Shown here in pieces: positions 1-11,388 of a DNA stretch of 64,000 nt. The DNA is taken from NCBI GenBank assembly GCA_028274465.1, contig CM051458.1:102874855-102938854 (forward strand), in the 5' to 3' direction. This DNA is from Plantago ovata. Its lineage: Eukaryota > Streptophyta > Magnoliopsida > Lamiales > Plantaginaceae. The notes beneath the pieces are model-generated. The model was not told where the DNA came from and searched no databases. It worked only from the letters and a program-made list of their open reading frames with translations. How positions within the stretch are numbered: the stretch's first letter is position 1; every line of letters starts with the position of its first letter. Position numbers and translations under genes: made by a program.

Positions 1-449
1 TGCTAGTTGCCCTTCAAGAGACCAAATTGCCTGCAATTCAACAAATTTCCTAATAACACACTAATTCCCAAAAAAAACAAAGCACGACAAATCCCTTCAA
101 ATAATAAAGCACACCAAATCCACACTAATGTTAAAAAAGAATAATTCGAGACAAGTAACATAAATTACCTGATTCGAGAAGTAGGAACAGCCTTCTTATC
201 AGATTTTTGTGAGTCCCCGACGTGATGAGTCGGTCGGGAGTGTTGCTGTCTGATCATTAATCTGATTAATGGACCACTTCATCTTATTAGTTCCTTTTCT
301 ACTACATGTTTTTTTAGTGAATATAGTACTTCTTCCATTCAGTTTCTTCTGTATATAGATTGGCTGAATCTGTATTCTTAGTACTGGTTAAATTGGAATT
401 TTGGTCCTTAACTTAACTCCAAGGTCCCAAATGTTTTTTCAAAAGCATA

Positions 450-720
450 AATAAAGTCCCTAAACTTCATCAAATAAATAACAATAAAATTCGATTTATA
501 AAAATAAAAATATAAAAAATAAAAACTGCCATGGCCACAACATTGCTCCGCCCAGAGTTGGCGGAGCAGCGGACGGAGAAATTTCTGCTCCGCCTAGGGT
601 GAGCAGAGCAAACATTTAGCTCCGCCCACTCTGGACGGAGCAATTTTGAGATCGGAGCAGAAATTGCTCCACCCAAAGTGGGCGGAGCTAACTTTTCAAA
701 TTATAGTTCAGGTCTTTAAA
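450..720. repeat. Small inverted-repeat element with GCTCCGCCC core
   Basis: About 150 bases (540-690) repeat GCTCCGCC/GGCGGAGC motifs in both orientations, so the core can fold on itself. The flanks are loosely inverted: TAAAGTCCCTAAACTTCATC near 465 matches the reverse complement of the sequence near 695-720. It resembles the larger GCTCCG-core elements at 8.5, 19.1 and 59.8 kb, with a different core consensus. No coding capacity. Assignment to the same family is inference. Confidence 0.45.
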
Positions 721-900
721 TCTTCCATTAGGATTTGGAAAATCCATGTTATAATTAAGATTAGGTTAGATGTAGTCATGTAGAGATGCATAATGTGTAC
801 TTATGTATCATCGTTTGAGCATTACTCTATTAAAGGTGGGCAAGTCCTAATTTCTATAATTGATTTATAACTAAAAGAGAAATCTCATCAATTAAAGGTG
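715..900 (+). repeat. Duplicated F-box 5' flanking sequence, inverted
   Basis: This stretch matches, in inverse orientation, the upstream region of the F-box gene at 7.3-7.45 kb. Shared blocks include the AATCTTCCATTAGG-type segment and the TGTATCATC...TTTGAGCAT block. It is non-coding debris from duplication of the F-box locus. Confidence 0.5.
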
Positions 901-1360
901 GGCAAAAACAGTCACACTTTGTTCATCGATCAGGTCGATCCATGGACAAAGGGGAGCTAGACTGATTTCAATTCCACTCAGGTCAAGGTGCCAGCCAATT
1001 AAGTGACCAAATACCAAAATGGAATGTAGCAGCAAGTAAGACATACAAGGAGGGCACAAGAAGAGTGATTATTTTAGAATATTAAATTTAGGGACCCGTA
1101 AATTAATTAATGAAAACTTTGGGGTATATTAATTTTTTGAATCCTAATGGAGATGATTTTTTATTTTTATTTTTAAGAATGAATTAATCCTTATGGTGTT
1201 GTTAAATTACTTTCTCTGTTGCTTTTTTTAATATTAATAAACAGTTCATTGACCCGTCGAAATTCGACAGGCTTAATAAAATTTTAATGAATAATTAGTA
1301 CCATCCAAAAATGATTGTGTGCATTACAAAATAAAGAAAAACTAATAAAGAGAAATTTTT

Positions 1361-1405
1361 GCGAATGAATTATTGCGCATATAAGTAGACAAGATTCATT
1401 CGCAA
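1361..1405. repeat. Palindrome, copy 1 (decayed)
   Basis: GCGAATGAAT at 1361 is answered by GATTCATTCGC at 1393. The left arm has picked up changes relative to the copies at 1881 and 2965. Confidence 0.6.
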
Positions 1406-1479
1406 TAATTTTTCTTTTTTAATATTTATGCACATCATCTCAAACTCGCAACTTCTTAAGATCTTGGGATAATTCTACT

Positions 1480-1620
1480 GAACACAATCATATTGTTATA
1501 AATCCTTGTCGTGGGATTATCAGATTTTGATTCATTTCAGTACCTCCAAACTTGCAAACGTTTTCAATAGCCTTTGTAGTTGTGATGCATTTGACAACCA
1601 ACATAATAGAGATAATAGAG
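1480..1620 (-). pseudogene. F-box/FBD gene fragment L1
   Basis: Short remnant whose sequence (CAGTACCTCCAAACTTGC and neighbours) matches the end of exon 1 of the F-box gene at about 6300-6360. It is followed by sequence like that gene's 5' flank (CATTTGACAACCAACAT). No usable reading frame remains. Confidence 0.5.
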
Positions 1621-1880
1621 TGATGCTCAAATGAGGCCAAGGTGCCAACCAATAAAGTGAGCAAATACCAAAATGCAACGTAGCAGATAATAAGACATAC
1701 AAGGGGGCGCAAGAAGAGTGATTATTTTAGAATATTAAATTCAAGGACCCTTAAATTAATTATGAAAACTTGGGGTATATGATTTTTTTAATCCTAATGG
1801 AGATGAACGCATAATTAATATCATCAAAAAATGATTGTGTGCATTACAAAACAAAGAAAAACTACAAAATAAAAATTATG

Positions 1881-1919
1881 GCGAATGAATCTTGTCTACG
1901 TAGTACAAGATTCATTCGC
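1881..1919. repeat. Palindrome, copy 2
   Basis: Arms GCGAATGAATCTTGT and ACAAGATTCATTCGC are exact inverse complements. They flank CTACGTAGT, which is itself nearly palindromic. The site lies beside F-box fragment L2. Confidence 0.75.
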
Positions 1920-1999
1920 AATAGTTTCTCTTTTTTTTAATTATGCGCATAATCACAAACCCAACATTTTAACATCTTGGGACAATCCTACCGAACACA

Positions 2000-2420
2000 A
2001 TCACATTGTTATAAATTCTTTTCGTGGAATGATCACATTGATTCCTTACAATACCTCCAAACTTGCTAACACTTTCAATAGCCTTCATAGTGGTGTTCCA
2101 AGCTTTATCACATTTTCATTATGGTTGTTTGCGATGAATGCATGAACAATTATTGATGTCATCCCATCAATAGAACGTTTTTTGGAGTATCAGAAGTTTT
2201 TAATTTTGCAAGCATCACCCAAAAAACTTGATGATGTAGTCATTAAGCACACCTTCATATAAAATGACTCAATGGAGGCGCATGGATTTCAACAACCCTC
2301 ACATTCAACCATTTACACATAAACAATTGAAGTTTCTCCAACATTGGGAAAGTTCATGTCAGTGTATCAGTACACGGATTTTCATTTAGAATTGTAACTC
2401 GATTAAGAAAAGCCAAAATC
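2000..2420 (-). pseudogene. F-box/LRR/FBD gene fragment L2
   Basis: Reverse-strand sequence parallels exon 1 of the F-box gene at 6.3-6.7 kb (LRR part through the pre-FBD region). Shared blocks include CAATAGAACGTTTT, CAAAAAACTTGATGAT and TCTCCAACATTGGGAAAG. Frameshifts and stops are frequent and both ends are missing. It is the second of three similar truncated copies in this corner of the window. Confidence 0.65.
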
Positions 2421-2439
2421 ATCATAAGATTCCTCCATC

Positions 2440-2700
2440 TCATCGTCCAATAGAATTATGTATGTGCAAGTGTTATCAATTGGACTAATCTCAACCCTAG
2501 TCCTTTCTGCACACGTACAACATCGATACCACGAGAAATGTTAAATCAAACCAAAATTAAGAGAATAGGAACAACGATTATTCGTTCGGGGAGTAGATTA
2601 ACTTACCAATCGACAAGACTGCATTTCTCCCCCTGCTTGTTGGTCAGCCAGTGATCACCGGTGAATTATTTTATAGATTTTGGAGAGAGAGAGAGAGATG
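2440..2700 (-). other. Exon-like segments of unknown origin joined to an F-box fragment
   Basis: On the minus strand a segment ending in a good donor (CGATTG|GTAAGT, 2607) is followed by an acceptor (GTGTGCAG) and a segment from about 2506 down. One frame of that segment reads RVEISPIDNTCTYIILLDDE, then MEESYDDFGFS and a stop. It directly abuts F-box fragment L2. The frames of the two segments do not join cleanly. I do not recognise the protein; it may be a relic of an unrelated gene. A (GA)n run lies at 2683-2697. Confidence 0.25.
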
Positions 2701-2964
2701 ATCTCTTCCCGCCAATGGTGCGATATTACCGAGAGTCTGAGCGAAATTCAATGACTCGTGTTCGTGCCACTTGGTTTTAAGTTTTAACGGTGAGTATGAC
2801 GTACTGTGAGATACGAGTAAGTTTTTGAGATGGTAAATATTTTGTGATTTTTAATTCATATGGATTTGCTTTTACCTATATATTAGGGAAATTGTAATAA
2901 TATCCCATTTTTCGCATAGAATTGGTTGAGTTCGGTACGAATTCTTCCATATGTGTAAATGAGT

Positions 2965-3014
2965 ATTGCGAATGAATCCTGTCTACTTATAAGTAGACAT
3001 GATTCATTCGCAAT
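2965..3014. repeat. 50-bp near-perfect palindrome, copy 3
   Basis: The arms run from ATTGCGAATGAATCCTGTC to its inverse complement with one mismatch, around a TTATAA centre. It is the best preserved of three copies (1361, 1881, 2965), each at the 3' side of a truncated F-box copy. Confidence 0.8.
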
Positions 3015-3079
3015 AATTTTTTGTTTTTAATTATACGCATCATCTCAAACTCCAACTTCTTAACATCTTGCGATAATCC

Positions 3080-3930
3080 TACCGAATACAATCACATTGT
3101 TATAAATTCTTGTCGTGGAATTATCTCATTGATTTCTTTCAACACCTCCAAACTTGCGAACACTTTTTCAATAGCCTTTGTAGTGGTGCTCCAAGCTTGA
3201 TCACATCTTCGTTATATGTGGTTGTTTGCGATGAATACATGAACCATTGTTGATCTCATCCAATCAATAGAACGTTTTCTAAAGTATCAGAAGTTTCAAA
3301 TTTTGCAAGCTTCGCCCAAAACACTTGATGATGTAGTCATCAACTACACCTTCATATAAAATGACTCAATGCAGGTGCATGGATTTCAACAACCCTCGCA
3401 TTCAACCATTTACACCTAAACAATTGAAGTTTCTCCAACACTGGGAAAGTTCATGTCAGTGTATCGGCACACGAATTTTCATTCAGAATCGTAACTCGAT
3501 TAAGAAAAGCCTCTGTGGGTTTGGGGAAACAAATCTTTTCTGAAACTTTCAATGTGCAAGGCAAATTTTCAGTTCCCACAATGAAGTGCGCGCAATTGAC
3601 AACACTATGAGAAAATGGTATGTAACTCTCTCCACATTGCGACGATATATAACATACCATCTTCTCATATGCCTTGCGTCATAATCACGGTGAATAAGCA
3701 AAGCTTCTCACTTGCTGTATATTGGGAAGTATGCGATCCATGAAGTTCACAAAATCCACATTATTCACCGCTATGGGGAATAGCAAACGATAGTCAATTT
3801 CAACGTTGTAAATGGAGGTCCACTTTTTCTCCCAAGCTCTAGACAAGATAGATGTTCGCACTGCAGGACATTCTGGTAAATCAGTGATTGGATACCCTTT
3901 CGTAACTTACTCCTAGTCATTTCGATTTCA
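3080..3930 (-). pseudogene. F-box/LRR/FBD pseudogene L3
   Basis: Longest of the three left-hand F-box relics. Read on the minus strand it retains a start-region remnant (3870-3930), the segment WEKKWTSIYNVEID-like near 3800, CTLKVSEKICFP near 3530 and the LRR region to about 3350. Compared with the gene at 6.7-7.2 kb, part of the F-box itself is deleted: the sequence jumps from the DAV(R) region to GACATTCTGGTAAATCAG near 3868. Several frameshifts and stops follow. No FBD exon lies downstream. Confidence 0.7.
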
Positions 3931-4666
3931 GTAACAATATCCTGACATTATGTATATAAATTAGCACTAGTTCAATTCCATATATTGAATCATATATTGA
4001 TTAATCAAAGCGAGAACGGTGTCTGGATTTATAGACGGGAAAGCAACATTGTCATCGCAATCATATGAAGAATCATGAGCTATTAAGTTGGCTAGCTTAT
4101 ATTACAGGAACGCAAGACGTGCGCAAAACTGATAGAAAAAATATAAATAAACAAAAATCCAACAAACAGGCGAAAATGTACAATAAAACACTATTGGTCC
4201 TTCATAGGACAGAATGTTAGCTCTAAGTGTCCAGTTTTCTTGTTCCATTTCTTCCCACGAGAATATTCTATTTCACGATAACAGTAAAATATACTGCATT
4301 CTTAACATAACATATTTACATATATCTGATCAAAGGTAAAAACCTACCGAAGTAAAAATAGCAACAAAACAAACATATCAGTAACTCGGGGTTTCTCTTG
4401 CTATTTAATATCCAGACTCCAGATAAGCTAAACATTTAGGAAAACTGTAAAATGAACCAACATATGTATGGTAGCATATATACATATATATAGATCCTGA
4501 ATACCACTCTGATCACACAGTAAAAACAACATTAATATTGAACAACATCCATAATTCAGTAGGGGGTCTCCTCAATTTAACACGAAAGGAACCTGATGTG
4601 GTTGGTAGTGGGTTCTCTTCCTGAGCTGGGGAGCAGGGGAGGCAAACGACAAAGTGAACACCTTGT

Positions 4667-7196
4667 CTAAGTAACGACCATTGTTAAGCAAGTAGAAGCT
4701 GTACGAAATCCAAACAGTAGCTTTCTAACCAAATTGATATCGCACCCTTCTAAAACTGACACAGAAAACATCTTCAATTGAGTCCCAAACTTCAATAAAA
4801 ATTTAACAAAATCGATTTCAGCTGATGTGCTGCAAAAAGACAGTAATTTGACTTCTTCCAAATGAGAAATGATACAGGAGGGGACGGATTCCATTCCTTC
4901 ATAGTCATATTCATCTAGGGACCCCTGGGGCAAGAGAAAGAAGGCCGCACCAAAGAGCACAATCAGAATGAAGTATTAGCAACCAATTAACTAAATAACC
5001 TAACATAGCATCATGAAAGGAGAACTTCTAGTCATTTGTTGCAACAGCTAGTAAAGATACATTTCTACTTATAAATCTCATACACATAAATTTTGAAAAA
5101 TTATATACAGACGCATTCATAATTGCAACTATAATAAGGTATATTGGATAACTTTACGCGACAAGATCTATACCTATTATAGTTGTCCAGGTAAAAAGGT
5201 TTCGTTTCACCACATGAATCTATTTATTACTATGTAAATAAGAAAATTAATGTAGCTAACACTTACCGATTTAATGGCTAAGAACTCCAGGTATGGTGCC
5301 GAGTGAAGCACCTCAATAACACCTTCTGTGCGAAAAACATGATCACGATGCCAACCACAATTAGACAAGAAAAGCCGTCTCAGCTGATCAAACTCGGGAA
5401 GACGAAGGATTGCTTTTGCTTGAACGATAGCCTTGATAAAAATAAAAAGTACGTAAGACAATCACCAGCAAGAAAAGTAGAAAATCAAGTCCATGCAGTA
5501 GTGAATAACCTGAAAAAATGACTATTCAAGTCTCCCGGTAAATAAACCTAAACGAAGTAATCCTGCCATGGACAATTATTCCAAGGTGGCCTCATGTGCA
5601 ACACCTTTTTGATTCACGATTTACAATTTAGAGATGACGACTACACTCTGACCAACCATTGTTCATCATCGCTAATCATCAATCTGACTATGGACTTTAT
5701 CTTATTAGTTCCTTTTCCACTACTTGTCTTTTTAGTGAACATAGTATTTCTTCCGTTCCGTTTCTTCTACATATAGATTAGCTGAATATGTATTCCTATT
5801 AGGGGAAAGCAGTACATCAGTGGCGAAACCAGAAGCATCTTTCAGCTGGGGGATCGAAGTTTATAGGTGTGATATATAAAAAAAAAAAAGAAATAACAAA
5901 AAGATGTAAATGTTCGGTTATAATCTCATTTTTGTGCTATTTCACATTTAAAAGGGTTCGATGACCTCCCAAATAGTTGTTATTTAATCTACCTAGTTTT
6001 GTAGACTCGCTTCTCATTAGTTGACACTTATATAATATCATGTAATATCGTTTGTCTTAGAAACTTTCAAGAAAATTCGATAAGACTGAACTATAATGAT
6101 ACAGCTATGAAAAGTGTTCGTGTGTACTGCTTTCATCAAATGGAACTAGAGGATTAAATATTTTGCTACAATATTTGTTTAAGTTCATCCAAAATGCGTT
6201 TCATTTTGGCAAAAAAGGGTAAACGTTGTGGAAACAAAAATATCTACCATGCACGTAATTAAACAGGAGAAAGTGAAACAAAACTAACCTTAGTCACATA
6301 ACAAGATACCGTCAGTACCTCCAAACTTGCAAACTCATTCAATAGCTTTCGTACTTGTATTCCAAGCTTTAGCACATCATCGTCATTGTTGTCTGTGATG
6401 AATACATGAAAGGCTGTTGATCCAATTAATCTAACGTTTTCTGGAGTATCACAAGTTTGAAATCTTGCTAGCTTCGCCCCAAAAAACTTGATGATATAAT
6501 CATCTACACCGTCATATGTGGGAGCTGATTGAAAGAAGCTCAATGCAGGTGCATGGATTTCAACAGCCCATGCATTAAACCATTTACACCTAAACAGTTG
6601 AAGTTTCTCCAACACTGGGAAAGTGCATGTCAGTTTATCAATAGAAGAATTCTCATTCAGAATCGTAACTCGATTAAGAAAAACCTCTATGAGTTACGGG
6701 AAACAAATCTTGCCCGAAACTTTCAATGTGCAAGGCATACAAATTTTCAGTTCCCGCAATGAAGTGCAGTTGACAACACTGCGAGATAAGACAATGTTGT
6801 GTGGATCAAATCTTGCATTAAAATGGCAAATTGTAACTCTCTCAACATTGCGCGAAATATAACAGACCATCTCCTTATATGCCTTGCGTCATACTCACGG
6901 TGAATAAGCAAGCGGAAGCTTCTCACTTGCTGTATATTGGGAAGTATCCAATCCATGAACTTCACAAAATCCGCATTATTAGCCGCTCCAGGGAAAAGCA
7001 AACGATCATCAATTTCAACGTTGTAAATGGAGGTCCACTTTTTCTCCCAAGCTTTAGACAATATAGATGTTCTCACTGCATCCTTTAATGGTAGAATGGA
7101 GAGAATGCGACTCAGGACACATTCTGGTAAGTTACTGATTAGATCTCCACTGTTGGTACCAATACCAATACCCTTTCCTAACTTACTCATAGTCAT
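4667..7196 (-). pseudogene. F-box/LRR/FBD protein gene, full structure but disrupted
   Basis: Exons read as about 7196-6289, 5431-5267 and 4924-4667. Exon 1 starts MTMSKLGKGIG and carries the F-box (DLISNLPECVLSRIL, then KDAVRTSILSKAW). Leucine-rich sequence follows; the last exon encodes the FBD domain (SVPSCIISHLEEVKLLSF to the stop). Proteins of this family are SCF ubiquitin-ligase substrate adaptors that bind Skp1/ASK through the F-box. Two lesions break the frame. A shift near 6851-6860 separates RRWSVIF from the expected NVERVTI, and an in-frame TAA at 6694-6696 replaces an Asn/Lys-type codon after KICFP. Donors and acceptors look intact, so the loss is recent. A functional truncated protein or a sequencing error is possible. 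Confidence 0.75.
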
Positions 7197-7489
7197 CACG
7201 ATTCGAGTAACAATATCCTGATATTATGGATATACAGCATCAGTTCCATCTTAATTTATGCAAATTCAACAAGTATGGATACAGAAAAGAAGCATTTGAC
7301 AACCAACATGATAGAAATAATAGAGTTATGCTCAAATGATGATGATACATAAGTATAGATTATATATCACATCTAACCTCTAATCTTAATTATACATGAA
7401 TTTCCCAAACCCTAATGGAAGATTCAAAGACCTAAACAATAATCTGAAAAGTTTGTTGGCAAGTCCTTTCTACAATCGATTTATAATCT

Positions 7490-8090
7490 GTAAATTAAAC
7501 CAATACCCTTTAGTAACTTACTCCTAGTCATCATGATTTCAGTAACAATATCCTGACATTTTTGATAAAAGTCAGCACCATTTCAATCTTAAACTATATA
7601 TGTGATCAATTCAATAAGGTATTGGTACAGAAAAGAATTGAAGTATTTGCCAGCAAATAAATATCATCAGATCAGATCAGATGTAGGAGTACTAAATAAT
7701 GAAATGATGCTTAAATGATGATGATGATGATACATACGTAGTACAGATTATGCATCATCTCTACATCTTATATTGAATTTCCCAAACCCTAACAGAAGAT
7801 TCAAAGCCCTAATCCACAATCTGAATTTTCTAATCCGTCATCAGATATTTACACAAAAGAGGAATCTCATCAGATACAAATGAATATATATTGATCCACA
7901 AACTCAAATCAAGACATCATCTTTGTGAGCAACATATAAATGATTAAATGAAATGAACTAATTAATAAAATGTACAGCTATCGAAAGATCTACGAACCTT
8001 TCCGAACGCAGCGCCGCTAGAGGTCCGCCTAGATGCTCGGTGGTGGTTGATGATTATGGCGAGTTGGCGACTAGTGAGAATTTTGGTGGG
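7490..8090 (-). other. F-box upstream region with duplicated leader and probable 5' UTR exon
   Basis: At 7490-7570 the sequence just upstream of the F-box start is repeated (TTAGTAACTTACTCCTAGTC...AACAATATCCTGACAT). At 7996 a donor-like junction (GAAAG|GT on the minus strand) ends a GC-richer segment to about 8080. It resembles the probable 5' UTR exons of the F-box genes at 50.0 and 54.3 kb. This fits an intron in the 5' UTR. No coding sequence is seen. Confidence 0.4.
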
Positions 8091-8539
8091 GGAAAGACAC
8101 TTGTTTGTTTTGTTGTATTGGGCAGAAAATGTTAATTTGTTTTTCTAGTCAATATAGTTGTGTGTGTCCTGATTTCTTTTTCCATTTCTTTTAACACGAG
8201 AATGTTCTATTTCCTTCTTTTTCCTTTTTAATATTATAAAATTTTATAATGGTAAAAAATATGTAATTAACAACGGGAAATTGGTCCCAATTCCCATACT
8301 CTTTTTTGAGGAAAAATTGGTCCATACTTGTGTTATTAAACCTGTCCCAAAAGAAAAGGAAAAAAAATCTATAAACTTAAGGAGATGCGATGCTTGTAAT
8401 TTTCTTTATAAAAATTAATTTATCTGTTCTGATTTAGGTGTAATATGTTATTTTGTTGATTTTAAGTACATGGCTTTAAATAATTTCAAATCATTTTAAA
8501 AAAATAAACACAAAACTTTATAGTGTCCATTTTTTTTAG

Positions 8540-9405
8540 AGCCCTTGTTAGCGTACCTAATAACGAAAGGAACCTTCTTAGTTTAACAATTACATTTTAG
8601 GCCAAAATGTTGACCAAATCACTGTTTCAATATTGGATTTTTAACACCCCAAACACTTCTTAGGCTTTAATAGAATAAAAAAATTTAAAAATTTACAAAA
8701 TTTGTATAAAATGATAAAATAAAAATAAAATTCTTTAAAAAATAATTTATCTTCTTATCTAAACTCCGGTACCGGAGCTCCGGCAGAGCCCCGTCGAAGC
8801 TCTGCCAGCTCCGATCAGAGCTGACAACTGGAGCTGATATAGCTCTGAATCGGAGCTGTCAGCCCCGATCAGAGCTGATATCGATCGGGGCTGACAGCTC
8901 CAATTCGAAGCTATATCAGCTCTGAATCGTAGCTGCTGTTAGCTCCGATCGGAGCTATCTGTTAACTCCAGATCGGAGCTAACCTATTAGCTCTGAATCG
9001 GAGTTGTAGCTCCGAATCGGAGCTATCTGTTAGCTCCAGATCGGAGCTATGTTAGCTCCGTTAGCTTCGATCGGAGCTAACAGGTTAGCCTTCAATCGGA
9101 GCTAACAACAACTCCAAATCGGAGCTTGTAGAGCTCCGATCTCTGGAGCTCTTCAAGCTCCGCCAGAGCTTGCTAAACTCCGGTACCGAAAATAATATCC
9201 GGTACCGGAGTATTGAGGAAGAAGAAAGAAGATTATAAAAAAATATATATATATATTATTATAGTAAGACTTTTTTTTAATTTACATAATTTTATTTTAT
9301 TGTCACGGCCCAGTCAACGTCCGAATCACCCATTTTGGCCTAAAATATAATTGTGAAACTATGGAAGTTGCTTTTTAGAATGACCCTCATAGTGGTCACT
9401 AATAA
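8540..9405. mobile_element. Foldback element with GAGCTCCGATCGGAGCT-type palindromic core
   Basis: The terminal inverted repeats are clear: AATTACATTTTAGGCCAAAA at 8588 matches the reverse complement of 9331-9355. Each is followed inward by a GTTGAC/GTCAAC motif. Between them, about 8760-9215 is a dense array of AGCTCCGATCGGAGCT-like units about 16-25 bases long, varied at a few positions and mostly self-complementary. There is no transposase frame. Inference: a non-autonomous foldback transposon whose core has expanded as palindromic satellite. Confidence 0.7.
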
Positions 9406-9409
9406 GGCA

Positions 9410-10520
9410 TTTTTTCAAACTTTATATTATAAAACTATAATGTTTATACTTTTAAAAATATAAAACTTAATTATTTTCGGTTATCTTTGGGATTAAAATG
9501 AAGTCAAATGGATTTGAATATAAAGTTAAATTTAAGTCGGGATACATGTTAGAATTAAACAACTTCAATTCGTATGCAAACCAAAAGTATATTGAATCAA
9601 CCTACGATCGTAAAAACAAAGCATTATGTAATCTTACGATACAAGTTAATTACTTATATGTCCCGGTTAAAGCTTCCTATTTAATTAGTTTATTTAACAA
9701 CATTTAATATCAACAAATAATATATATTGAGTAGGGCACATATTGAATTTATTTTGAAAATACACAAATAATTTTATTTTTTTATATTATATACATTTAA
9801 TTTTTTATTTTATTTTAATTTGGTGGGGATGGGTAGAGCGAGGTGCCTTCGCCCCTCTTGAGGACCTTCCAAAGCAATCGGTTACTCGTGGGATACTGTG
9901 TAATTGAGTTGATTATACGTGTAATCGACTACGTTTCGATTTAAGTGTATATTCCCCACGAGCCTTGCCTTTAAGATTACATGTCCATACAAATGTAATG
10001 CTAGTAGATTAGACATGTATCACGAGCATTAGAGTATAGAAGGGTGAGGAGACCCTTTACACCTTTCCAGACATCTATTTGTATACGGATTTTTCACTAC
10101 TATTCACAATTTTCATTAATCAAAAGGTTGATTCAAAACAGCAGTCCCATATAGCATTTAGTTCATATTGTTCGCACGAAAGAGAAAACCCGATTTTGTG
10201 TCATGATAATCTTGTTCCTAAGCTGCTGGGTACTGTCCGGAGAGAATGACTCCAAGTCAACTTTTACCATACTAACTCTTACCATTTGTTATGATTGGTA
10301 GGCTTCCCTCCAACTATAAATTTAAATTTGCATATATTTACATCGATGATACTTGGTCAACTAAGCACGTGAGAACATATCAGAGCACATGATGATCGCA
10401 GCCTGCTGAATGCACTCTCCTCACCAGACCTTAAGTATCTACTTTCTAAGATGAGCATACTTGACATAGATGAGTGTCAAGAATCAGAGCAAGTGAAGAC
10501 TACACAATGTAACCATAATT
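9410..10520. other. AT-rich intergenic stretch, no gene recognised
   Basis: 9410-9800 is strongly AT-rich with no protein-like frame. 9830-10110 is more balanced and contains TACTCGTGGGA at 9883 answered by TCCCCACGAG near 9955, an inverted pair of unknown meaning. No RNA gene or promoter could be supported. Confidence 0.4.
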
Positions 10521-10526
10521 AACAAG

Positions 10527-10941
10527 TCAGACAATGAAAAATTCTGGGCCAGGGCTAATGAACTTACTCTCCCTTTCTTCTTCTCTACGTTTTCCTGCAT
10601 TCTCTGGGGACCCATATAAGAAGTCATACAGAATCTGCTTCTCACTAGGCCGGGTTGGCCTAGGAGCTACATCTGGTGTACTTGAAACCTCCTTTTCACC
10701 ATCCTGCATCAATTAAAACCCAATTAGGCATTGATTTTCTATATGGAATGTAAAATAATTTTACAAAATGAAAGAAATTGTCTAATTAAAGGCTAAAACA
10801 AACGTACCTCATCATCAGCCATGTTTTAACTTGAAATTGAACACTGTTCTTCTTGAGAGGTACTATGAAAGAAACTGATTTATCTGGACCAGATCTTGCA
10901 AATACTGGGCTTCTACCCAAGAATTTCTGACTCACAGCCAT
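10527..10941 (-). pseudogene. ELIP copy A: first two exons only, truncated
   Basis: Exon 1 (10941-10808) matches the ELIP transit-peptide exon ([18 protein letters not shown], then DKSVSF). It has a one-base loss near the end, so the frame before the donor (GAG|GTACGT) is shifted. Exon 2 starts at 10703 (DGEKEVSSTPDVAPRPT) like the long-linker ELIPs. It then turns into unrelated sequence (PSEKQILYDFLYGSPENAGK and on) instead of the [10 protein letters not shown] linker. No LHC-motif exon follows. The unrelated part ends in a stop at 10527, with a good donor-like GTAAGT just before it (10562-10567). Promoter remnants (ATCCACGTAG at 11101) persist. It probably makes no functional ELIP. Confidence 0.7.
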
Positions 10942-11388
10942 TATATTTTCTTGTAAATAGAACTTGTTTACAAGTGTGAAGTGGTGCTCTATTCTTCTGT
11001 GATGATTACTATCTGTGAAGATTACTATGGTATTTGGAGCTAGCAATCATTATCTAGTCTAGTGTTTTAAAAGTGGAATTAAGCTGATGGCTTTTAAGGT
11101 ATCCACGTAGTCCATTTCAGGCTTTCAGGTGGACCGTTGTCTCTCAACAAGCCGCGCTACAGTTTGATTAATTGAGACCATTCAAGAATATTCCAGAAAT
11201 TAAAATTCATGTTTGAAAATGGCGTGTGGTTGGCTGGTTGCCATTGGAGTACCAAAAGTCTGTTTCTAAATTTTTGGTCTGTTTGGCAAATGGTTGTCTG
11301 TTCTTGATTTCTTACTAGTACCCACTTTGGTGATTAATCGGGTTCAGTGTTGTCGAATTATTTTTAAGGAGACGACTCTTCCATTGAT

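Larger units (their letters stand above)
975..1935. repeat. Two-copy direct repeat
   Basis: The block at about 975-1160 (GTGCCAGCCAATTAAGTGA, then AAGAAGAGTGATTATTTTAG) recurs at about 1640-1810. The following block (ATGATTGTGTGCATTACAAA plus a palindrome) at about 1300-1415 recurs at 1830-1935. A duplicated unit carrying an F-box 3' fragment explains both. No gene is seen. Confidence 0.6.
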
